Assembly: GCA_016795035.1 (NCBI GenBank)
Contig: JAEUIT010000022.1
Coordinates: 84,615-148,614 of the forward strand
DNA from: Phycisphaerae bacterium
Lineage (GTDB): Bacteria > Planctomycetota > Phycisphaerae > Phycisphaerales > SM1A02
DNA length: 64,000 nt
Direction of reading: 5' to 3'
This document shows, piece by piece, positions 40,684 through 49,390 of the stretch; positions within the stretch are counted from its first letter, which is position 1; each line of letters starts with the position of its first letter. A model generated the notes under the pieces. That model was not told where the DNA came from and did no database searches. It saw only the letters and a program-made list of their open reading frames with translations. The translations under genes were made by a program, and so were the position numbers.

Positions 40684-42116
40684 GCGGCGCGGCGCTCTTC
40701 AAGAAAGACGTCCGGCTGGCGGCCGACGCGATGGGGCCGTGGTCGCTCTTCGTTGCAGCGTTCGTGGTGTGTGCGATCGTGCTTGCGATTACTCCACGGG
40801 CTTGGCGACCCGAGATGTTCCGAGCGCTCGGCACTCCAGAACTTTTTGAGCTTGTGCTACACGCCGTTCGACTTACAGCGCCGCTCATCGCTTCGTGGAT
40901 CACGATTGCCGTCCTTCATGGCGACGAAAGACATGGTGGTGCCGCGCTTTGCGCCTTGGTTCCGGCGAGTCGGGCTCATCGTTTCAGCGCGAAGATGGGC
41001 GCCATCGCTCTCGGAATTCTCCCCCCGACAGCGGTCATCCTCGGGCTTGGATTGACAAGCGGTCAACCCCTCGCGAGTGGCCAGGCCATCCTCGACGTTC
41101 TCGAGGTCGTCGGTGTACAGCTCGCAGCGGTCGCACACGTCGTATTGCTCTCGCGGTTCATCCACCGCGCATGGGTCGTCGTGCTCTCGTCGTGTTGCGT
41201 TCTCTTGCTTTGGATGTTGATTGGCGCCGTGACGGCACGCCTGACAGTCGACGTACTTTCCGCCGAGCTCCGCTCCATTGCCGTCAACGGCGGGGAGGCT
41301 TGGCGACTTAGCGGTCTCGACGCACGCGTGAAGTGGAGCGGAGCGGTCAACGCGCTCGCAGCAGCTTCGATAGTGATCGGGGCTACCGCGTTGGCGGCAC
41401 GTCTTCGTCGCGGACACGGTTCTGGGCGCCTCGTGCTCTGCTTGGGTCTCAGCGTTGCAGCCATAGTCGGTACAGGGATGGCAGGGGTCACCGCGTGGAG
41501 GGCGATCCCCTCCCCATCGGACCGGGAGTCGTGGCCGAGTGTCATGGCGGCACGAGTACGGTCGATGACGGACGAGGAGCTTTCGACCGCCTTCGCATCG
41601 ATGTGGCATCGGCGCAGATCCGGCATCTCGTACCGCTCGGCGTGGAGCGCGATATCCGAGGAAGTGCGAGGCCGCAATTGGGGCCGCGAGCAACGCGGTG
41701 ACGACCTCAGCGGACTGCAGACAACCGTTGAGCGAATGATGGACTTCTCAACCGAGTTCAGTACTCAAGAGTCGCTTTGGGACCTAGCTCCACTACTCCG
41801 CAGTCCGAGCGATGGTGCGAGCCTTCGCCCGTATCTCGATGCGACAGCGAGGTACCCGACCGATGGGAATGTGCTGTCAGCCACGTTCAACGCGGGTGTG
41901 AATCAAGGTTCGTGGCCCCTTGAAGAGTTCAGGTCGTTCAATTCCGCCAAAGAGTTCACGGAGGGTGTTCGGACTGCGCTCATTCGAGTTCTGAAAGACC
42001 AAGTCGAGCGTGGCCATCCTGAAGCGGCACGCATGCGAGTTGCGTTGACGGCGCTCGAGGAAGCCGCAGCGACAAGTTCGGCCCCCGAAGGCACGCTGCC
42101 GCGCGCCGTTCCGTAA
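40680..42116 (+). CDS. ABC-2-type membrane protein with C-terminal soluble domain
   Basis: A 478-residue protein. It begins GAALFKKDVRLAADAMGPWSLF, the same start pattern as the next three genes (K-D-x-R-L-A-x-D-A). Six or seven hydrophobic helices follow up to about residue 290. After this comes a polar domain of about 190 residues with the repeated ending RTALIRVLKDQVERGHPEAARMRVALTAL, also seen in two downstream paralogues. No named subfamily is recognised. Base composition in the middle is lower in GC than its neighbours. It is likely part of the exporter fed by the ABC ATPase before it. Confidence 0.85.
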   Translation: MSGAALFKKDVRLAADAMGPWSLFVAAFVVCAIVLAITPRAWRPEMFRALGTPELFELVLHAVRLTAPLIASWITIAVLHGDERHGGAALCALVPASRAHRFSAKMGAIALGILPPTAVILGLGLTSGQPLASGQAILDVLEVVGVQLAAVAHVVLLSRFIHRAWVVVLSSCCVLLLWMLIGAVTARLTVDVLSAELRSIAVNGGEAWRLSGLDARVKWSGAVNALAAASIVIGATALAARLRRGHGSGRLVLCLGLSVAAIVGTGMAGVTAWRAIPSPSDRESWPSVMAARVRSMTDEELSTAFASMWHRRRSGISYRSAWSAISEEVRGRNWGREQRGDDLSGLQTTVERMMDFSTEFSTQESLWDLAPLLRSPSDGASLRPYLDATARYPTDGNVLSATFNAGVNQGSWPLEEFRSFNSAKEFTEGVRTALIRVLKDQVERGHPEAARMRVALTALEEAAATSSAPEGTLPRAVP

Positions 42117-42154
42117 AGCTGAATCGCAATCTGTGTGAAAGGAACGACCCCTAC

Positions 42155-43051
42155 ATGACCCCGCTCCTCACCAAAGATCTCCGCCTGGCGGCCGACGCGA
42201 TGCGGCCGTGGGCGCTGGGCGTCGGGCTGCTTGTCCTCGCGGCGACGGCGATCGCGGCGGTCTCGTCCGACCTTCGTCCGCGACTTCTCGCCGACCTTTC
42301 GTGGCCTGAGCTGATGCAGCTCATCTCGCTGGCCGTCATCTTTAGCGCCGTGGCGATGGGCGCATGGGTCGCGGTCGTGGTGGTCCGCGGCGACGAGACG
42401 CACGGCGCGCGGAACCTCGCGATGGCGCTGCCGGTGTCGCCGCGCGCCGGCGGCGGGTTGAAACTCGGTGTGATGCTTGCGTCGACGCTCGTCGTTGCAG
42501 CCGTCGCGAGCGTCCTCAGCCTTGCCCAGGCGCGTGGGGCCGGATCCGGCGAGAGCTTCTATCTCGGCGCCCTGTACGGAGTCGGGACGCTCGTCCTCGG
42601 CCTCGTCGGCCTCGCGCACGGCGCGGTCTTCGCGCGGCTCGTGCGCGGCACGTTCGCGCCGGTCGCCGCGTCGTGCGGGTTGATCGTTCTCTGGTTTGCG
42701 GGCGCGATGATCGCGGGCCGGCTCGGCTTCGGAGTCTTCGGCCGCGAGATCACGGAGCTCGCCCAGTCGACGGGCGAACCGTGGCGGGCGATCGTTCCTG
42801 CCGACCGCGCGGCGTTCAACGCGGCCGCGGCCGGCGTCGGCAGCGCGTCGCTCGCGCTACTCCTGACCGCCGTCGCGGCGCTCCTCACGAACGCGTCGCG
42901 TCGCGCGGTGGCCGTGGGGCTCGGTGTCGCGGCCGTCGCGTGCTTCGTCGTTGCAGCCTTGAGCGTGCCGGTCTCGATCGCGAACGACCCGTCGCTTGAC
43001 TCGTGGACCGCGTACTCGCCGGTGGTCGCACCGGCTGCAACGACGAAGTGA
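42155..43051 (+). CDS. ABC-2-type membrane protein
   Basis: A 298-residue relative of the preceding permease that lacks the C-terminal soluble domain. It opens MTPLLTKDLRLAADAMRPWALGV and has about seven hydrophobic helices, with an R-G-D-E-T-H-G-A-R motif after the second. Two copies of the CGTTGCAG octamer are embedded in frame as Val-Ala (42490, 42948), and one in the opposite sense sits just before its stop. It is 38 bp after the previous gene. It probably forms the channel with its paralogues. Confidence 0.85.
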   Translation: MTPLLTKDLRLAADAMRPWALGVGLLVLAATAIAAVSSDLRPRLLADLSWPELMQLISLAVIFSAVAMGAWVAVVVVRGDETHGARNLAMALPVSPRAGGGLKLGVMLASTLVVAAVASVLSLAQARGAGSGESFYLGALYGVGTLVLGLVGLAHGAVFARLVRGTFAPVAASCGLIVLWFAGAMIAGRLGFGVFGREITELAQSTGEPWRAIVPADRAAFNAAAAGVGSASLALLLTAVAALLTNASRRAVAVGLGVAAVACFVVAALSVPVSIANDPSLDSWTAYSPVVAPAATTK

Positions 43052-43070
43052 CGACGAAGGGGATTGCTCC

Positions 43071-44459
43071 ATGCACACGCTCCTCGCGAAAGACCTTCGA
43101 CTCGCCGGCGACGCGCTTCGGCCGGCGCTTCTGATTCTCGTCGGCTTCGTCGTCGGGCTCGCGCTTCTGAGTGCGGTGCCCGAATCGATCCTGCCGCTGG
43201 CGGGATCGCTGTCGATCACCGACTCGCTCTACGGAATTCCTAGGTTTCTCCTCGTTGCAAGCGGTCCCTTCGCGCTCGTGGCCACGGCCATGACGCTTCG
43301 CGGCGACCGACGGCACGGAGCAACGCTTCTCGCCGGTTCGCTACCGGTGAGCGCCGCACGACAGGGGGCATCGGCACTGGTGGTGCTCCTTGTCGTGACG
43401 GCCGCGCTGCCCCTCGCGCTCTTCGTCCTAGTCGGGCTTCGATGGACTTTCCTCGACGGCGCGACGGAAGGTCATGATCTCCTTTCAACGCCGGTCATGG
43501 CGCTTCTCGTGAGTGCGTCCGGCACTGCGTTTGCCCTCGTCGCCTCGCGCCCGGCCCGATCGCCGTGGACCACCATCGCAGTCTCACTCCTCTTCGTCGT
43601 TGCAGCCGCTGGTTTGGGCGTAGCAATCGGGGCCATCGTGATTGTGCGTGATCTAGGCTTTGATTCGCTCGCAGGACGTGACTCGCGCGCCGACTCAGTC
43701 TGGCTGCTCGTCATCCGAAGCTCCGCCCTCTATGCGACGTTCGGCGCCGCGTTGGGCGGCGGCTTGATTGGTGTGCTCAGCCTCGTTGGCAGGGAATCGG
43801 CTCGCTTCAAGTGGCTTCTTCGGGCGGCAACCATTGGACTCGTTGTGCTGACAGCGACGTTCGGCATCGACCGCACGTTGGCGTCGGGTGCGCCGCGCGA
43901 CGAACTCGGCCACTACCAGTTTGCTCGCGCGATTCGCCTCGCTCCCGCGCAGCTCGCACAAGAGGTGCGCGCGCTACCGAGTTTCGGAATCGAGACGAAT
44001 TGGCGTCTCGAGCTTAAATCCCCTGCGGACAAGGCCGTGCTCGACGCGGCGCGTACGTACATCCGCACGCGTTCGCCGACGGAGCTCGAGCGTGATCCCG
44101 TGGCCGCAGCCCTTCGAGAACGCGAGTCGTTCGGGTCTGCATCGGCAACGTCCATGTCGATCAGATTCCTCGTGCCTCTCTCCGACCCGCGCCGCGTCAC
44201 GCTTGCGCTCGAGTACGTCTGCCGCTTCCCGGGCATGCACGACCCGCGCGTCGTCGCACAACAGGTGCTGAACGATGCCTACGGCCGTTGGCCGCTTTCG
44301 ATACCGCCTGACGTCACATCCGACTCTCTACAGACTTCAATCGACGCCACCCTCCGCACCGCCCTCGAGACGCTCATCCGCGAAGGCCATCCCGAGTCCG
44401 AGCGCATGAAGGCGGTACTCGACGTGCTGCCAGTAGACGCGGCTGCAACGCAGAAGTGA
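43071..44459 (+). CDS. ABC-2-type membrane protein, duplicate 1
   Basis: Starting at 43071 the protein has 462 residues: MHTLLAKDLRLAGDALRPAL, six or seven membrane helices to about 270, and a soluble C-terminal domain. The open frame continues upstream into the previous gene and is not used. DNA at 43082-43212 is almost identical to 44487-44617 of the next gene, as are a middle block (about 43346-43410) and the last 70 bp. The parts between these differ clearly. This mosaic points to duplication with later gene conversion of the shared blocks. Confidence 0.87.
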   Translation: MHTLLAKDLRLAGDALRPALLILVGFVVGLALLSAVPESILPLAGSLSITDSLYGIPRFLLVASGPFALVATAMTLRGDRRHGATLLAGSLPVSAARQGASALVVLLVVTAALPLALFVLVGLRWTFLDGATEGHDLLSTPVMALLVSASGTAFALVASRPARSPWTTIAVSLLFVVAAAGLGVAIGAIVIVRDLGFDSLAGRDSRADSVWLLVIRSSALYATFGAALGGGLIGVLSLVGRESARFKWLLRAATIGLVVLTATFGIDRTLASGAPRDELGHYQFARAIRLAPAQLAQEVRALPSFGIETNWRLELKSPADKAVLDAARTYIRTRSPTELERDPVAAALRERESFGSASATSMSIRFLVPLSDPRRVTLALEYVCRFPGMHDPRVVAQQVLNDAYGRWPLSIPPDVTSDSLQTSIDATLRTALETLIREGHPESERMKAVLDVLPVDAAATQK

Positions 44460-44475
44460 GGAAACGAGGAGCGCC

Positions 44476-45852
44476 ATGCAGACCTTGCTCGCGAAAGACC
44501 TTCGACTCGCCGGCGACGCGCTTCGGCCGGCGCTTCTGATTCTCGTCGGCTTCGTCGTCGGGCTCGCGCTTCTGAGTGCGGTGCCCGAATCGATCCTGCC
44601 GCTGGCGGGATCGCTCCGCGTTTCCGACGCGCTCTATGCGCTTCCGCAGTTTCTCGTCGTGGCGAGCGGCCCGTTCGCGCTCGTCGCGACCGCCGTCACG
44701 CTCCGGGGCGACCGACGCCACGGAGCCGCACTTCTTGCCGGAGCACTGCCGGTGAGCGCCGCACGACAGGGGGCATCGGCACTGGTGGTGCTCCTTGTCG
44801 TGACGGCCGCGTTGCCTGCGGTCGGCCTTGTCGCTGGCGCGATTCGACTCCTCACAATCGGCGACTCGGCCGGAAGGCTTGTTCTGTGGGCGGCTCCGAC
44901 GGCCGCACTCCTCGCGAGCGCCTGCGGCACCGCATACGCGCTCGCGGCTGGAAGACCCGGTCGCTCGCCGGCGATGACGATCGGCGTGGCCTCGCTTCTC
45001 GTCGTTGCAGCCGCAGCCGCCGGCTTCGCAGCCGGATGGATTCCGATCGCGCTCAATCCGGGCCTAGGTGCAGTCCGTTTGGAGACGCGGGGCTTTCCGG
45101 ATTCATCGCCGTACCTTCTTGCCGCCGCATTCTCCGCGACGATCGGCGGAGCCATCGGGAGTGGCGTGGCGGGCCTTGCGAATCTCTTTGGCGCGATTGG
45201 TGGTCGCAGTCGTTGGGCGATTCGAGCGATCGCGACTCTTGGCGTGCTCGCGTGCGGGGTTGGCGGTGCGATCGGTGCGGTCAGTTTGGACGACCGGATC
45301 CAATCGAGATTGACGTATCAAAGGGCCTGGGTGTCGCGACTCTCTCCGGTCGAACTCGCTGAAAGGGTCCGTGCGCTACCGCCGCTCAACCTCGGAAGTG
45401 AGCCTCTCAAGTGGAATGCCTCGACTGCGGATGCAGCGGCGTTTGACGCGGCGCGAACCCATGTTGCCGCGATCGCTCCGCTCGACCTGGACGGTGATCC
45501 GGTAGCGCGTGCTCTTCGTGAACGTGAGTCCTACGAGACTTCGCCGTCCAGCTTCTCAACCCTTTGGTACCTCGTGCCGCAGCAGGATCCTCGCCGGCTC
45601 CCACTCGTGCTCGACTCCATGGCGCGTTTTCCGCGCGACTCGTCGTTGCGATGGCTCGGATGGTTCAGCGTTCTTCCCGAGATGAAGACGGAGATGCCTG
45701 AACTGCCGACAGGGCCGGGCGAACGCATCGAAGCAGCGATTCTCTCGGGTCTCCGCACCGCCCTCGAGACGCTCATCCGCGAAGGCCATCCCGAGTCCGA
45801 GCGCATGAAGGCGGTGCTAGACGTGCTGCCGCCGGCCGCGACCACTCCGTAA
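44476..45852 (+). CDS. ABC-2-type membrane protein, duplicate 2
   Basis: A 458-residue paralogue of the gene before it, starting MQTLLAKDLRLAGDALRPAL with GAGGAGCGCC before the ATG. The N-terminal 45 residues and the C-terminal RTALETLIREGHPESERMKAVLDVLP are the same in both copies, while the middle differs. It has about seven helices followed by a soluble domain of about 190 residues. It ends the regulator-transporter operon. Having four permease-type genes for one ATPase suggests alternative or mixed complexes, which is inference. Confidence 0.87.
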   Translation: MQTLLAKDLRLAGDALRPALLILVGFVVGLALLSAVPESILPLAGSLRVSDALYALPQFLVVASGPFALVATAVTLRGDRRHGAALLAGALPVSAARQGASALVVLLVVTAALPAVGLVAGAIRLLTIGDSAGRLVLWAAPTAALLASACGTAYALAAGRPGRSPAMTIGVASLLVVAAAAAGFAAGWIPIALNPGLGAVRLETRGFPDSSPYLLAAAFSATIGGAIGSGVAGLANLFGAIGGRSRWAIRAIATLGVLACGVGGAIGAVSLDDRIQSRLTYQRAWVSRLSPVELAERVRALPPLNLGSEPLKWNASTADAAAFDAARTHVAAIAPLDLDGDPVARALRERESYETSPSSFSTLWYLVPQQDPRRLPLVLDSMARFPRDSSLRWLGWFSVLPEMKTEMPELPTGPGERIEAAILSGLRTALETLIREGHPESERMKAVLDVLPPAATTP

Positions 45853-45900
45853 GCGTGGCCCGCCATTCTCTTTCGACGCCCCGTCGTGTAGCGTGCGGCG

Positions 45901-47334
45901 ATGCTGACCGCTCTCGTCGTTGCATGCGTCGCTGCGCAGAACCCGGCGCCGGATCTTGTCGTCGCCATCTCGAACGCCGCCAATGCCGATCCTGCGTGGA
46001 AGGCGGTCGCCGACGCGCTCGTCGTCAAGCACGGCGGCGCCGAAGAAGTCCCCGTCGTCACGTTCGACGCGGCGAAGCCCGAGTCGCTCGTCGCGCCGCT
46101 CTCTCCGTTGCACCCGCGCTACCTTGCGGTGGTCGTCCTTCCGACGGAAGCGGGGCGTCCGTTCGTCGGCGGGCTGCACCGCGCGATGCGCACGCTCGAC
46201 GCCGATCCGTACGGAGACGTGCGCTGGGGGCTCATCACCGCGCGAACCGCGGCGGGCGCGAAGGCGCTCGCCGAATGCAAGGAGCCGCTCCGCATGACGC
46301 GCGCGGCGGGCACCGCCGACTTTCCGATGGCGCTCTTCCCCGAGCACTGGTGGTGGAGCGAGGAGGCGGCGCACGCCTTCACGATGCACCGCTCGGATAG
46401 CGCGGGCACGACCAGCCTCGATGCAGCCACGATCGGCCCGGCCGTCGCGGAGCGGATCAACGCGGGGCCGATCGACCTCGTCATGACCGGAGGGCACGCG
46501 ACTGAAGCCGGCCTTGAACTCGGCTTCCGGAAGCGCGCCGGCCGCTGGGGCCCGAAGGACGGCCGCACGGTCGTCGAGTGCGGCGACGGCTCCGTGTTGC
46601 CGCTCTCGAACACGAGCCCGAAGGCGTGGATCGGCGTGGGCAACTGTCTCATCGGCAACGTCAACGGCCCCGACAGCGCGGCTGCAACGTTGATCGAGGA
46701 CTTCGGCGTGCGGGCGCACGTCGGCTACGTCGTCGTCACGTGGTTCGGCCGCGGCGGCTGGGGCACCCTCAGCTGGTTCACCGACGAGCCCGGGCGCTTC
46801 ACGCTCAACGAGGCGTGGTTCCTCAACAATCAGATGATCGTCGACGAGCTCGTACGTCGCTATCCCGACTTCGTAAGCACGACGTTCGACGGCTGGCTCG
46901 AGGACAAGCCCGAAGTGTTCGCGGCCGCGGTCGCCAAGGCTGCAACGGAGAAAGGCATCGCGGGCGAGGATCTCAAGACGCTCATCGGTCTTTTGTGGGA
47001 TCGCGACGCCGTGTCGTACGTCGGCGATCCGACGTGGGACGCGCGGGTCGCCCCGCGCGAGAGCGACACAGCGCCGCGCTTCGAGGATCGTTCGAGCTCG
47101 GGGGCGCCGCGCTACGCGTGGTCGTGGCCGGCCGATGCGAAGGGCGTTCCGCCCGCGGCGTTCCTGCGGTACCGTCTCGCGAGTCCGGGCGTCCTCAAGG
47201 GCGACGGCCTCGCGCCGCTCGTCACCGACGACTTCGTGATCGTGCGCGAGCCCGGGGCGCGCACCGCCGGCAGCGGCATCGAGATCATGCTGCGCGAGCG
47301 CGCGACCGACCTCCCGCGCTGGGCGGGCCAATGA
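45901..47334 (+). CDS. Exported protein with caspase/gingipain-like His-Cys pair
   Basis: A 477-residue protein with a short signal peptide (MLTALVVACVAAQ). The central part follows the order expected for caspase-like (clan CD) peptidases: a strand ending IDLVMTGGHATEAG with His199, then about 50 residues later a strand ending KAWIGVGNCLIGNVNGPDSA with Cys249, similar to the H...C dyad of C25/C14 enzymes. No family can be named with confidence. Two octamer copies are inside. The stop overlaps the next gene's start by 4 bp, so the LssY_C-type protein is likely a partner. Confidence 0.7.
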   Translation: MLTALVVACVAAQNPAPDLVVAISNAANADPAWKAVADALVVKHGGAEEVPVVTFDAAKPESLVAPLSPLHPRYLAVVVLPTEAGRPFVGGLHRAMRTLDADPYGDVRWGLITARTAAGAKALAECKEPLRMTRAAGTADFPMALFPEHWWWSEEAAHAFTMHRSDSAGTTSLDAATIGPAVAERINAGPIDLVMTGGHATEAGLELGFRKRAGRWGPKDGRTVVECGDGSVLPLSNTSPKAWIGVGNCLIGNVNGPDSAAATLIEDFGVRAHVGYVVVTWFGRGGWGTLSWFTDEPGRFTLNEAWFLNNQMIVDELVRRYPDFVSTTFDGWLEDKPEVFAAAVAKAATEKGIAGEDLKTLIGLLWDRDAVSYVGDPTWDARVAPRESDTAPRFEDRSSSGAPRYAWSWPADAKGVPPAAFLRYRLASPGVLKGDGLAPLVTDDFVIVREPGARTAGSGIEIMLRERATDLPRWAGQ

Positions 47335-48140
47335 GCGACCGAGCGAACGACACCATGACCGACCACACGACCGATTCGAAGCAAGCCTCCGACGCCAAGC
47401 GCCAATCGCGCATCAGGATCGCGCTCGTCGTTCTCGTCCTCTGGGCGATCGCCGCGTATCTCTTCGTGCCGCTTCTCTGGCGCGCGTACTTCGCGGTCGA
47501 TCCGAAGGCCGACGCCGCCGCGATCTTCGACGGGCAGCCCACCATCACCGAGACCGGCGACGGGCATCCGGGCGATCCGATCAACCTTGCGATCGTCGGC
47601 TCCGACCGCGATCTCGTCGTTGCCATGAACGCGGCGAAGTGGGAGCCGGCCGATCCCCTCAGCTTCGACTCGAGCGTGCGCATCGCCGTCGACTCCGTGT
47701 TTCGCCGCCCCGACGAGCACGCGCCGGTGAGCAGCCTCTTCCTCTTCAAGAGGAAGCAGGACTTCGCGTTCGAGCAGGAGATCGGCGACAGTCCGCGGCA
47801 ACGTCGACACGTGCGCTTCTGGAAGTCGTCGATGACGATCGACGGCCGCCCGCTTTGGCTCGGCGCGGCGACGCTCGACGAGCGCGTCGGCCTGAGCCAC
47901 ACGACCGCACAGGTCACGCATCACATCGCGCCGAACGTCGACGAGATGCGCGACCTCATCGTGAGCGACCTCGAGAAGGCGAAGGAAGTGGAGCGGCTCA
48001 AGTGGATCGACGGATTCCACAAGACGCTCGAAGGCAAGAATGGCGGCGGCGATCCGTGGAAGACGGACGGTCGTCTCGCCGTGATCGAGCTGGTGCCGGC
48101 GCCGCCGGCGAAGACGACGACGCCGCCCGCGACAAAGTGA
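47331..48140 (+). CDS. Membrane-anchored LssY_C domain protein
   Basis: A 269-residue protein with a polar N-terminus, one membrane helix (IRIALVVLVLWAIAAYLFVPLLW, about 28-50) and an outer domain that matches the LssY C-terminal domain: NLAIVGSDRDLVVAMNAAKWEPAD, SSLFLFKRKQDFAFEQEIGDSPRQRRHVRFW and LWLGAATLDERVGLSHTTAQVTHHI. Such domains occur next to lipid phosphatase or membrane-modifying proteins; the reaction is unknown. It overlaps the caspase-like gene by ATGA and is followed by a strong terminator. Confidence 0.88.
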   Translation: MSDRANDTMTDHTTDSKQASDAKRQSRIRIALVVLVLWAIAAYLFVPLLWRAYFAVDPKADAAAIFDGQPTITETGDGHPGDPINLAIVGSDRDLVVAMNAAKWEPADPLSFDSSVRIAVDSVFRRPDEHAPVSSLFLFKRKQDFAFEQEIGDSPRQRRHVRFWKSSMTIDGRPLWLGAATLDERVGLSHTTAQVTHHIAPNVDEMRDLIVSDLEKAKEVERLKWIDGFHKTLEGKNGGGDPWKTDGRLAVIELVPAPPAKTTTPPATK

Positions 48141-48157
48141 CGCCGCCTGCAACGACG

Positions 48158-48190
48158 AACGGCCGCGAGCGTGGAGCTCGCGGCCGTTTC
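48158..48190 (+). terminator. Rho-independent terminator after the LssY_C gene
   Basis: AACGGCCGCGAGC (48158-48170) pairs with GCTCGCGGCCGTT (48176-48188) around GTGGA, a 13-bp stem, followed by TCGGTTTCGGTT. It ends the two-gene transcript. A CTGCAACGACGA motif copy lies at its foot (48147-48158). Confidence 0.85.
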
Positions 48191-48240
48191 GGTTTCGGTT
48201 CGCGGATGTCGTCGTTGCAGCTTGCGCCGCAACGGTGCGG

Positions 48241-49212
48241 TCAGCGACGGGCACCGCCCATGCGCGGGTGGTCCGCCGCGGGAGCGACGACCGGCGCGCG
48301 GCCCCAGCCGCGATCCCAGTTGCCGCGGCCCGGGACGACCGGCCAGCGGCCGACCATCGGATAGCCCCAGACGTCGTAGTACGGATCGCTGTAGCCGTTC
48401 CAGTAGGTGCCGCCGTAGTAGTCGTTCGCCTGGTTCGCGGCGTAGGCGGCAGCCGTCGGGTTGTAGTTCGTGACGTGGTTACTCAGGGGCGACGTCGCGA
48501 CGACGTTCGTGCCGTCATCGGCGGCGTACTGGTACTGCGCCTGATCCCACTGCTGGCGCAGCGCCACGAGGTGCTGCTGATACTTGCGGATGTTGGCCTC
48601 GCGCTGCGCTTCGGTGAGGCCCGACGCCGACGACGCCTGGTCCATCGGCGGCTTGTCGGTGGCCTGCTGGACGGCGCGCTTCGCGGCGTCGGTCGAGGCC
48701 CAGTCGGTGTACGCGTCGAGTTTGCCCTGCGAGTGGAGGAAGGCGCTGAGTCGATGCACTTCGGTGTGCAGCGTGTTGAGGCGCGTCCACTGCGACTGCA
48801 CGAGCGTCTGGCTCGCGTTCACTTCGGCCTGGAGCGTGTTCGCGTCCTGGTTGGTGACCGTCGGCGTGCCGCGCGTGCCTTGATTCGTGATCGCCACCTG
48901 CAACGCCTGGTTGAACGTGAGGCCGGTGAAGCCCGTCTGGTCGGCAGCGAGCTTGTAGCTCGAGGCGTCGAGATTCTGCTCCTTGATGAAGACCTTCATC
49001 AGCTCGATGCGCTTTTCCGCGTCGCCGACCATCGGTCCGAGGGCGTCGGTCATCGCGTCGAGCGCGTTGAGTTCGACTTGGAGCTGGACCGCGGCGGAGC
49101 TCGGGTCGGGGATCGTCGCGGTGGCCGAATCCGATTGCGCGAACGTGGGCGACGGCGCGGCGAGCACCGCACAGGCGAGGCCAAGAGGAAGAACGAGCGA
49201 TGCGAGACGCAC
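48241..49212 (-). CDS. Exported hypothetical protein, Tyr/Gly-rich C-terminus
   Basis: GTG at 49212 was chosen: AAGGATCG lies just upstream and the product begins with a good signal peptide (RLASLVLPLGLACAVLAAPSPTFAQ). The earlier ATG at 49284 adds an Arg-rich stretch without conservation. The mature part is helical with long Gln/Ala-rich segments (about 40-230) and ends in a Tyr/Trp/Gly/Pro-rich region (DYYGGTYWNGYSDPYYDVWGYP) and a basic tail. No family is recognised. The C-terminus looks disordered or adhesive. Confidence 0.72.
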   Translation of the reverse strand: MRLASLVLPLGLACAVLAAPSPTFAQSDSATATIPDPSSAAVQLQVELNALDAMTDALGPMVGDAEKRIELMKVFIKEQNLDASSYKLAADQTGFTGLTFNQALQVAITNQGTRGTPTVTNQDANTLQAEVNASQTLVQSQWTRLNTLHTEVHRLSAFLHSQGKLDAYTDWASTDAAKRAVQQATDKPPMDQASSASGLTEAQREANIRKYQQHLVALRQQWDQAQYQYAADDGTNVVATSPLSNHVTNYNPTAAAYAANQANDYYGGTYWNGYSDPYYDVWGYPMVGRWPVVPGRGNWDRGWGRAPVVAPAADHPRMGGARR

Positions 49213-49303
49213 GGGAGGCGATCCTTTCACGAGGTTGTCGTAGTGCTCGCGACGGCGACAACGCAGCCCGTCGCGATGCGGCATGATCGCACGGGAAGAC
49301 AGA

Positions 49304-49390
49304 GGGTGAAAGGGTTCAGGGGTCAGGGTTCAGTGTGAAGGCATTTAGTCACGGTGCCGAAGTGCAGCACCCCCAACCCTGAACCCTTTA
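49304..49390. repeat. Heptad-repeat inverted element, copy F
   Basis: Left arm AAGGGTTCAGGGGTCAGGG-TTCAG and right arm AACCCTGAACCCTTT are complementary around a centre that contains GTGAAGGCAT and CCGAAGTG, both also found in copy G at 62.65 kb. It touches the stop codon of the epimerase gene. Confidence 0.82.
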
